Assembly (NCBI RefSeq): GCF_032854445.1 | Contig: NC_088299.1 | Location: forward strand, 16,175,608-16,239,607 | DNA: 64,000 bases | Reading direction: 5' to 3' | Source of the DNA: Liolophura sinensis | Taxonomy: Eukaryota > Mollusca > Polyplacophora > Chitonida > Chitonidae | Shown here: piece by piece, positions 33,689 through 45,600 of the stretch | Numbering within the stretch: the stretch's first letter is position 1 | How the letters are laid out: each line of letters begins with the position of its first letter | Notes under the pieces: model-generated | Database searches by the model: none | What the model saw: only the letters and a program-made list of their open reading frames with translations | What the model was told of the DNA's origin: nothing | Program-made: the position numbers and the translations under genes

Positions 33689-36600
33689 CTGTTAAAATAT
33701 AGAAATCGGATTTGTACTTGAACGTTATTGTGCTTTAATTATTAATTTCTTTGTCAATAAAGGAGAATTATTATACCTCTATCCAACAAAAGTTGGCAAT
33801 ATTCTATCCATGCAATTCATTTCACCCATTAAGATATGAACATTTCATACGTCACGCACCTGCCATGCACGCGGTGGTGAAGCACGCGAGATTTCCCAGA
33901 ACGAGGGCGCGCACCATGTGACCGGCTACGTCACTGCGTCGTGAGGGTGCCACGGCGGAATACACGCCCAGGGTGATGCCCAGACTCTGTATACTGCCAA
34001 AACCACACAGGATGTACGTGGCGATCACACCGGTACGCTTCTGTTAAACAAAACAGAAAACACCAATAAACTTTTGTAGACAAAATATGTTGTGTGCACT
34101 CTGATTGCTTTTCATGAACATGCAACTGATAATGTGTTTAGGTTGAATTAAAAGGTATATATGTCTTGAAACTCTTTCTTTTCTAAATGTCGACATGTTA
34201 CTGTATTATGCTGGAAAGTGGGTTTTACGTCGCACTTAACAATTTTTCAGTTCTATGCCGACGAGGAGCCATCAGGTGTGTGCAGATATACTGTGCCTTC
34301 TTGCTACAGTGCATGTCCATGCCGCCAAAGTGCTGCCACCGCTGAAGTATTAGTTGTATGCTGAAGACCCCTAACATGGCACCCCATCCAGTCACATGAT
34401 CCTGATACCGGGCAAACCAGTGATGTTTCCTTGTTTTAACCTTTCAGTGCTGAGCGTCAAGCAAGGCAGCAACAAGTGTCATTATTGAAGTCATTGGTAT
34501 TACCCGACCCGAGTTTGACCCCAAGTCCCCCGACTTTGGAAGGTAAATAAATGTAATTATTTGCTTGGATCTTTTTTTGGCGGGGGGTGGGGGTGGGGGG
34601 TGGGGGGGGAGTATTTACCTGGGGACCGGTAGTCAAGACTACAACGGCGATTCGCTTTATGAGTCGCATGTCAAGAGTAAACAACCGGCGACCTTGTGCT
34701 TTCTCACATCATCATTGACGGACAGATTTTCACCAGCCGCGTGTATGTCCGTGGTGAATATAGTGAATACTGGAGGACAGTGGGGAACAATTGGTGACAG
34801 CGGAGAACAATGGGTGACAGTGGAGAACAGTGGAGAACAGTGGGTGACAGTGGAGAACAGTGGAGAACAGTGGAGGACAGTGGTTGGCAGTGGAGGACAG
34901 TAGGTGACAGTGGAGAACAGTGGGTGACAGTGGAGGACAGTGGAGAACAGTGGGTGACAGTGGAGAACAGTGGGTGACAGTGGAGGACAGTAGGTGACAG
35001 TGGAGTACAGTGGGTGACAGTGGAGCACAGTAGAGAACAGTAGAGGACAGTGGGTGATAGCGGAGAACAGTGGGTGACAGTGGGTGACAGTGGAGGACAG
35101 TGGAGAACAGTGGGTGACAGTGGAGAACAGTGGAGGACAGTGGGTGACAGTGGAGAACAGTGGGTGACAGTGGAGAACAGTGGGTGACAGTGGAGAACAG
35201 TGGAGAACTGTGGGTGACAGTGGAGGACAGTAGGTGACACTGGAGTACAGTGGGTGACAGTGGAGAACAGTAGAGAACAGTAGAGGACAGTGGGTGACAG
35301 CGGAGAACAATGGGTGACAGTGGAGGACAGTGGAGAACAGTAGAGAACAGTAGAGGACAGTGGGTGACAGCGGAGAACAATGGGTGACAGTGGAGGACAG
35401 TAGGTGACAGTGGAGGACAGTGGAGAACAGTTGAGACGCGAGGCTGGCAGTCAATTGTTGTCTTATATGTTTTATGTTTTGCCTAAACTCAATAAGTTAA
35501 TCTTTTATCTCCACTCCATATGACTATTAGGGGTTAAAATTAACTTCCATTCTGTCTGTAATGATTATATTATAGATGCCCCACCTGTATTTCTCCACTT
35601 CTGATCATCGGGCCTAGCTGTGCGTACCCCACGAACTCATTGATGAAAACCTTTGTTCCTATGAGAGCTCCCACTTTGCTGGTGTCTTCCCACGGTACCC
35701 CCATCACGGCTGCTACCGGCATGAACACGTATGAACAAATCATCTGTAAAGTACAGAAACGTCTGTTTTACTCTCCATTCTATAGTCTTTTATATTGGTT
35801 GATTCTGCTGGTGGACTAAGCATCATCGAGGAGGGGTCCCTTTGCATTGTTTTGATTTTATTGTTCTCAGTTCGGTTTTCAACCAGTTACGTGTGACCAT
35901 TCTGTGAATGAACACCACCAATCAGAGCACAAAAGTAAAACCACCGCACCACGACAAATAAAGCATCAGGCCAACAAGCAGAACCAGGATTCGAACTCTT
36001 GATCTCATTGTTTGCAGAAGCATTTGGAAGTTACCATGGGACTTTAACTCCAGAATTTTTCTCCCTTTTGGGTCCAGAACATCTCTGTACTATAAGACCA
36101 TGACGGGAGGCATGGGGATGTACCTGGATATTTCCAAACTCCGGGTGTGGGATTCCTATGGAAGTAAGTGTGGGGGGAGGGGCGTTTTGCGTTAAAACGA
36201 ACGGATCGGACAAATGGGTGTATGGTGACTAGTCATACTAGACTAGACTGTACATACCAAACTGTACATACCAGACTCTACATACAAGACGGTACATCGA
36301 CATACCGGTGACGATGTTGTGGCTGGTGGAGTCCACATATGCGAGACGTGAACGTGTAAAACATACTATATGCAAGGATTTTAAGTTTGAACGAAGAAGC
36401 TACTTAATCAAAGACCTACTCATTGTAAATGACGTCACCTCAAGAAGCTTACATACAGCCTGCATTGAAATCAATAAGCAAAATATCCGCTAAACCTTGT
36501 ATGCACAAAACTTGTGTGCACAAGAAGAAAAAATTGTCAGTCGTCTAAAGAGGCGACATTATTGATTTATTTATTTATTTGATTGGTGTTTTCCGCTGTA

Positions 36601-39600
36601 CTCAAAAATATTTTATTTATACGACGGCGGTCAGCATTATGGTCGGAGGAAACCAGGCACAGCCCAGGGGAAACCCACAACCATCCACAGGTTGCTGACA
36701 GACCTTCCAACTTACGGCCGGAGAGGAAGCCCGCATGAGCTGGACTTGAACTCACAGCGACTGTGTTGGTGAGAGACTCCTCGGTCATTACGGTGCGGTA
36801 GAGCGCTAACCAGCTGAGTCACGGAGGCCCCCAGTTTTGATTGATGTCAACTGATGTCTGTGTATGTTTCCCAAAGGGAACCTAGAGTAAAAACACGTAA
36901 CTACCAAGGAGATAATCGCGGTAGCTTCCGTGTCTGTAACTACGCTCATTGACAATTACGTTGATCGGTAGGTAGGATAATCGCTAATTACATACATTAC
37001 GTGTGGCTCGAGAAGCATTACCTGAAAACTGAGGTTGTGGATACCAACATTGTTCCCCAGGTAGGTGAGAATGGCGTTGATAAACTCCAAAATGGACAAA
37101 AAGGCAATGATATTGACCACAATGTACGCTATCAGCTTCACGGCATTGGTGGCTCCCTCCGAGGCGGCCTCTACTACGTTTCTCTGCTGCCTGAAATTAA
37201 TTAGTATTACAGGTAATGTAAGGTGTAGGGAAGATCACCAAAAAATTAATTAGTATTACAGGTAATGTAATGTGAGGAAGATCACTGTACACAGAAAACA
37301 CTAGAGAAAACTGCAAGGAAGTCCATTACAGAAAAGTGCAAAAAAGCCCACTAAAGGAAGGTGCAAGAAAGAGAACTACAGAAAACTGCCAGGAAGTCCA
37401 CTATAGAAAACTGCAGGGAAGTCCACCACGGGAAACTGCAAGGAAGACTACTTCAGAAAACTGTAAGGAAGAGCACTACAGAGAACTGCAAGGATGTCCA
37501 CCACAGAAATATGCGCGGAAGTGCTTTACAGAGAACTGCTAAAAAGTCCACTTGGGAAAACTGCAAAGAAGTCTACGACAGAAAAGCGTAAGTTAGACTG
37601 CTACAGAAAACTACAAGGAAAACTACTATCGGTTCATAAAACTGTACAGAACACCACAACAGATACTGTACGGAAGAGTACTATGCAAAATGGCAATGAA
37701 AACCGCTAAAAAAATCTGTCCGTAAAACTACCACGGAAAATGACAAACGAAAAGCACTACTACATTCCACGACAGAAAACTGTAAGAAAGACCACTGTAA
37801 AAATTGTAAGGAATACTACTACAGAAAACCGTCAGGGAGGCCAGCACAGAAAACTGTAAGGAGGGTCACTACAAAAAACCGCTACATAAAACTGTGATAA
37901 AACCACCAAAGATCTGTAAGAAAGATATTCTAATGGGAGGAAACCGGGCATAGGCCAGGGGAACCAACGGCCATTAGCACGTTGCTGGAAGACATTTCCG
38001 CTTGCGAGCAGAGAGGAAGCCAGCTTAAGGTGGACTTGAACTCACAACGACCGCTTGAAGAGAGCCTTCTGGGTGATTGTATTGTATTAGCACGCTAACC
38101 AATAGGCCAGGGAGGCCCCCGAAAACGGTAACGAAGAACACTACAGAAAATGACCAGGAAAACCAATAAAAAACACTGATACCAAGAGCACCACAGAAAA
38201 CTTTAAGGGAGACCAGTGTGGTGGAAATGAACGGCATATCTTTCAGTTTAACAAAAAGGGTCGAAAGAAAGATGTATATATACTGGGCCATGCTAGTGGA
38301 AAAGCTATAATGATTATAAAGATAGGAATATTATTTACACAATAAAAATTGTGTGAGACTGTATTTCACCAAAACAATGATGTTGAGTTTCTCGACGGTA
38401 ACGAATAAAGTTGATGCTTTGTCTTAAGATTAACAGTTTTAATGAAAATAAAAACTCTTCGCCTTAATACATCCTCTTCCAAGGGCACTGCCACAGAAAC
38501 CGTCGAAAGCACATGTAAAGTCATATAAGACAATTGCGCCTGAAAAATTCACACGTAAAGTGCTGTCAGACAGCCTCACCCTCTGGGAAGTTTAACGTCT
38601 TTCTTGGATTTGGTCTGAGACTGCTCCGTTTCCGGGAAGCCGAGTTTGGAGAGCGCAAGAGCTGCTGGACCGGACATAAAGGATGCCGCCAAAAGGTGCT
38701 CGGCCTCTGCCTACAGATAAAGTATAGAAATCTCATTCAGGGGACATACATCCGCCAACATGTACAACATAGAAACCTCATACAGCGGACATACATCCGC
38801 CTACAAGTACAGCATAGAAACCCACATACAGCTTATATACATTCTCCTACACGTACAGCATAGAAACGTCATACATAGGACATACATCCAGCATAGACAC
38901 CCCATACAGTGGAGATACATCCGCGTACAAGTTCATCATAGACACCTCATACAGCGGATATACATTCGCCCACAAGTACAACATACAACGTCATACAGTG
39001 AACATAATCTGCGCAGTGTGAGTGGGATGGGGGAAGGGGAGTAAAGAGGGCGAACACAATGGAATTATCTAACAAACTAAATTGACTTCCATGAAGCTTG
39101 CTGTACTGCGACTTTATGAGTCGAAACAAAATGACGTTTAACACAAAGCACCAAAGAACAAAGAAAGCAAAGAGAAGCAGTCAAAAGTTATCTATTACGT
39201 TGGAAAGGCGCTCCAACGATACCAAACTTTTGTCAACCCTATAGGCGACAACTTTACACGAAATTTTGTCACTTTGGAATAAGCACATTACATTACAAAA
39301 ACTGCAGGTGTCATCTGCATGTGGATTCTTCAAAACTCAAACGTGATACCAAAAATCAGACCATTGAAGAGCACATACCGTATAAAGAGATTTATGACAT
39401 TTCACTAAATTGCTGGGATTTCTCATTGACAAAAAGGGGTTTGTTTGTGTTCTTGTTTGATTGGTTTTTACGCCGTACTCAAGAATATTTCATTTATACG
39501 ACGGCGGCCAGCATTATGGTGGGAGGGAACCGGGTAGAGCCCGGACAAAACCCACGACCAACCGCAAGTTGCCAACGGACCTTTCCAATTACGGCCAGAG

Positions 39601-42600
39601 AAACAATATGAAAATTCGGTGACGCCATTTACCAACAGTGCCAAAATTCAGATCAATCAAATCAGTATTATTCACGTACAGCTTAAAGAACTGTTCAAGG
39701 GAATGTTCGGTTATAAAGCCCAGGACTTCACGTATTCTTCACGACTTTAATCACCGCGATCAGTGACATTTTAATCCAGATAATTTATTTATTTGTTTGA
39801 TTTGTGTTTTACGCCGTACCCCAGAGTATTTCACTAATACGACGGCGGCCAGCAATATGGTGTGAGGAAACCGGGCACAGCCCGGGGGAAACCACAACCA
39901 TCCGCAGGTACCTTCCCACGTACGGCCGGAGAGGAAGCCAGCATGAACTGGACTAGAGCTCAAAGGGATCGCATTGGTGAGAGGCTCCTGGGTCATTACG
40001 CTGCGCTAGCGCGCTAACCGACTGAGCCACGGAGGCCCCTTAATCCAGATAAAGACAGTTACGAGCAAAAATAAGAGAAAATGGACTGACGGAGATTTGC
40101 AAAAGTGAGCTTAAATCAGATGTTCATCAAGGGAAAGGGTTGCGTGGTTAATATTAATTAAAACATTTGCCAGAGATCTCGCATCTATTGCTGGTTTGCA
40201 CGCGTTCTAACCTTAAAACTTCCACTTCAACTTCAAATTTGTCGTTTATTCTCAAACTTATTTTACATTAGGCCTTTAACATGTACCATAATGGCACCAG
40301 AAGATAAGATATCCAGTATAATCAGATAACGTTATATATATATTACATAACACACTCACGACTATAGCAGCACATTTCTGAATCAATATTTCTTCGAGAC
40401 ACTCACCCCAAACTCGATATAGGCCCAACAACCGTACCAGCAACGGTAGCAAAACCTGTTGTCATGACTGCGTGTAGTTCTGATACGGTCAGCTTCGGTA
40501 GGAAGGGTTTTTTCAGCATTACGCTGGATTTCCAACTGAAAACGACAACAAAATGAAAACAATGAGGGTACTTAGACACAGTCCTATTCACTTAATTTAC
40601 AAATGATGCCGCAGCAATTAGCTCAAAACCAAAACACGGTAATTCATCAGTTGTAAAAATAAAATAAAAAACGGTGAAAATGTTTCCAGATTATCTGCGA
40701 AAATATTTACGGATTAGCATCAAGATATTTCAACTTCCATGAGAATGTAGCGCTAACCAAGAGTTTAAGTTTTATTTAAAATTACAATATGAACGAATAA
40801 GTAAGATTATATATCATATCAATAAACAAAACAGTATGGCAATATATTATATAACTAAATGAATACCATAATTTGTTTTTTGATCCAGCAATATTGATTA
40901 TAAAGTTTCGGAATATTCATTTAAGAATGGGTTATGTTTTAAAAAGGCAAAAAATAATCGCTGGCTCAGTTGCCTGTAACGTTTGTCTGGTCACAGTTTC
41001 AAGTCCGTATGCCACTGATTTGGCTGCCGCATTAAGTTAGGAATTATTGTCAGATACCTTGCGATTAACTACGATTGTTTACTTCCTCTGCAATATCCCT
41101 TACCACCGTAAATGAGTTTTTTCGTAAGTGGTCAACGCTATTACAAAAAAAAATTTCTCCACTTCACATACATTTTATCGTCTCGAAAAAAGTTTCATAA
41201 ATGTTTTATGAAAGCCTAGACAAGGACTGTCTTGCCTGAGCGGCGACTCTGTTGGTAACTAGACAGCAGTCCAGTTACCAAAAGTCTATTTCTTTAGCGG
41301 ACTCGCCTATATTCAGCTGTCTATAAAATCAGTCATACTCGCTACCAAAATGGTCTTTAGTCAGTGACACGTATCAAAACAAGCTCTGCACATGGATCTG
41401 TTGGGACTTCATATTCTGCTAGAAAATCAAGTTAGAAGACTTTATTTATTTCATAATGTGAAACTCCATTAGGCCCGGTTTCGACGGCAAGAACCACTGC
41501 CTCGGATGATTTCAGAATTATTAAAAAAACAGTCGCATGCTGACTGTTGGGCGGAGATCAATATGTTTTGACGAAGGGTGACACCAGCTACCTAAACTGC
41601 TATCGACTTAACTGTAAACCCTCTTAATGAAACTGCTATATTTGAATTGTTTACAAGCTTCTGTATAATATAACCTTACTAAATGAATTTTACAGACAAC
41701 CAGATTAGGCGACTCGCTAAAAGAATAGACCATAGGCAGCGGGTCCTTTTACCCAGACAGCAATCCTCTTACTCAGACAGTGGTTCTCTTTCGTAGATAG
41801 CGGTTCTCTTACCTGGCCTACAAATATATGGGCAGCTCCGGCCAGCGATTCTACTGGTGTGGTGTTCAATGTGTACTGGAGGATCCAGGCCAAGGTCTCT
41901 ACCACGCACTGTATTACCCCCCAGTAATGTAGCGCCGAGTTAACAGCGCTGAAAAACACTACCACTGGCAAAACCTGACAGAGACAAGACATATAGGCCC
42001 TAGATATTATCACTAACAAAACCTGACATGGAAAAGACATAAAAACGTTTTCAAAGCAAATCTGACTGAGAAAGGACATAAAGCATTATCACCTCAAAAC
42101 CTGACGGAGAAATGAAAAAAAACAACAACAGCTTAATGCAACCAGACATTTGAAAAGTGGATTACCTGTGCAAAACTTTACAAACTGCCTTGTTGACAAC
42201 TTGCAAACAACATTCGCAATAAAATAACCTTTACCACACTCAATCGTGATACAAAGGGCCTGGTGTGGTAAAACGGGGAATTGGCCCAGTGCAAAAAACT
42301 GTGCACCTCAAGAGCGAAACTGATTATATATTATAAGTGACAGCTACTGACACACTCATATGGTATTTTCTTTTCTCAGTTCTGTTTTGCTTTTCTTTTC
42401 CTGTTATATAACAAGAATGCATTGAAGCAACGCATAGCTCATAAAATCTAAAAACTGGTAGCCAGTTGTAGTCACACTGAAATACCTTTTTTTGCATTAC
42501 ACACTGTAGAATGGAGGAAAATCACTGCACCTCTAATGTAACTTTCTGAAAAATTCTTGATAACGCAGTTATGTACCAATCAGTTAAATACATATATAAC

Positions 42601-45600
42601 AAATGTTCAGCCTTATACTTCCGTAACTCATAACATGTCGATGTTAACGATAGCTAGAGAACCACGTGCGCTCTCAACCATGATTCAAGTATCATTTCGC
42701 TGTAGTTGCCATACATTACCTTATACCACGGCTTAAAATTATCCATTCTAATTCATGAGAACATTTATTTAATGCAATACAGCCTACATCTTCAGTTACA
42801 CAACAATACAGCCTACATCTTCAGTTACACAACAATACAGCCTACATCTTCACTCACACAACAATACAGCCTACATCTTCAGTTACACAACAATACAGCC
42901 TACATCTTCAGTTACACAACAATACAGCCTACATCTTCGCTCACGCAACAATACAGCCTACATCTTCAGTTACACAACAATACAGCCTACATCTTCACTC
43001 ACACAACAATACAGCCTACATCTTCAGTTACACAACAATACAGCCTGCATCTTCGCTCACACAACATTATGAAGTTTATTTTTTACATATGAAGACAAAG
43101 GTTAGCCAACACGAAACTTTAACAGCAGGTAGAAATGCATACAGGAAAGTTTCAGTAAAGATGTTTTTCGGGTTAACTTTGCTTTTCATACTCATACTGT
43201 ATAAATAAAAAACACAGTGCCTCGTTTGATCGAAAAATTGGCGTTTTGCATCAAGAGTGCATTTTTGGAGGGTTATTACTAAGCAACCATCACTTTTATG
43301 GCCACATAATTTTCATGAGTGCTTCGACCAAGTTTTGTACTTCTGATTCGAGAGAAGCTGGGTATTTATGAAATTTAGTTTAACACGACGAAATACGACT
43401 AGTTTGAACAAACGGACAGACAAAGCCAAAATAAAATATTTATGTCCATTTAAGGGATTTCAAAAAAGTGTTTCAAATAAGAGAAGGCATTTTCAGATAC
43501 CGGCCTCATAAACCGGTGTAACTTTTAGTGAGTAGTGAGTTTAGTAAATAGCTGAGTTTTGAGTGCGAACTATTTTATCAATAAAGTTAGAAAAAGTCAA
43601 ACTGTATCATGTGACCTGTCAAAAAAAAATATTTTTAATCACATATATTATAATACGGGCATCTGAAAAAGTGTTCTAAAAATAATTTAGAGAAGACGAA
43701 TGATGGAGAAATATAAGAAGCTGAACGTTTGTGGACTTGAAAAGTTTCTAAAGGAGGAGGCGTCATTTGTGCCTCTGGAACACGGTAAGACAGGTGATCG
43801 GTAAATTAATGTCAGCACAGGTTGCCTAGAATTTTTCACAAGTCATATGAGGCAATAAACATGTCTTATCTTTGACGACACAACATTTCCCACTCGAAAC
43901 TCCCTTATTGTCTACTCTACGACGTTAACTCCTGCAGTGGCCTACGTGGCTGAGATGATTAGCGTGCCAGCACGGCGCAATGATCCATGAGACTCTCACC
44001 AATGGTACAGCTGTGATTTCAAATTAAGCCCATGCTGCCTTCCCTTCCGGTCGTACGTGGCAACGTATGCCAGCAACCTGCGGATGGTTATATGTTTCCC
44101 CGGAACCTTGGTCGTATGAGTGAAATATTCTCGAGTACGGCGTAAAATATCAATCAAATAAGTAAATAAACACATAACCTCTGGATGTTATACACGTACC
44201 TTGAATGCAAAAGGGTGTAGCAGATAGGTTTCCGGGCCAAAAACAAACTTGGACCCGGCGTCAGCATATTCCAGAAAGGTTTTGACTTGCTCCCCCAGGA
44301 AGCTGAAGGCCTGATAGCCCTTGTCCCACCTCAGTATGATGAGCCCCATAACAAACTGAAGGCCCAGTCCCCAGAGTACAGGCCGCCATTTAACCTGGTC
44401 AACACACATAAGCGAGTTACATTTGTAATCGATGACCTGCTATACTTCCTGCTCTATATTTATTTTTACATTTATTTCTTCGATATATATTTCATCGGCC
44501 ATTTGAGAAATGCTCAAAATCTTAAACTGTTTATCTTTTAAAACGTTTTGCGTATATTGTTGTAAAAGATTCGGGCGTTCAGAGGACATTAGTGCTACTG
44601 CGTGTGAATACCTTGAAGGGATAGGTAGAGGTGATACACACAATACACACAAAGAGCACCAGCCCAGCTGAACTTGAAGGGACTGGTAGAGGTGATACAC
44701 ACAATACACACAAAAAGCACCAGCCCAGCTCACCTTGAAGGGGTTAACACAGGTGATGAACACAATACACACAAACACAACCAGCCCAGCTAAAATTGAA
44801 GGGATTGGTTGAGGTGGTAAACACAACAGACACAAACACAGCCAGGCCTTCTCACCTTGGAAGGACTGGTTGAGGTGATAAACCCAATACGCACAAACAC
44901 AACAAGCCCAGCTCAACTTGAAGGGACTGGTAGAGGTGGCAAACACTACAGGCCCAAAAACAACCAGATCACCTTCCCTTGAAGGGATTGGTTGAGGTGG
45001 TAAACGCAGTAGACACAAACACTACCAGACCCGCTAACCCTGAAGGGACTGGTAGAGGTGATAAACACGATAGACACGAGGAGCCCCTGCCCAACTCACC
45101 TTGAAGGGATTAGCACAGGTGATAAACACAGTACACACAAAAACCACTAAACCAACTCACCTTGAAGGGATTGGTAGAGGTGATAAACACAATACACACA
45201 AACACAACCAGTCCAGCTAGTGAGGTTATGTTTTCCACGTGACGCCCAGTATCTGCGACAATAAAAATTAGTAAGCCGACAACTAAGAGGCACAGAACGC
45301 ATCTGCAAAAGAAAACAAATACAATCTAGATGCCTTTACATGCAGACATTGTCATCAGCTACAGCATAATGTTTATTACGGATTCACACTTTCTCTGTAT
45401 AGCATGCATTTTAACGGTGACAATTAGCTGAGACCCCTGTGGGTTTCGATCTTCTGACAACGAAGCACATGAGATGTGGGTTCAATCCCGGCCTTGGGCT
45501 TTGAATTTGTAGACTTTCCCACCCTCATTGTTCGTGGGGTCCGGAGGCAACAAGCGGCCGATGACGCTGATGTAACCGTGTGTACAGTCCTACCAGTACT

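Noticed and set aside
33860-33862. CNT ending at the in-frame TGA just after exon 9 (MAGA stop)
   Set aside because: A G|GTGCGT donor precedes it, and an in-phase acceptor at 33689 yields a family-like C-terminus with glycosylation sites.
34657-35454. 265-codon minus-strand frame (HCSPLSPTVLH repeats)
   Set aside because: Low-complexity decamer repeat inside a CNT intron.
44440-45018. 192-codon minus-strand frame as a separate small membrane protein
   Set aside because: It is the 60-bp array of CNT exon-2 copies read through, not an independent gene.
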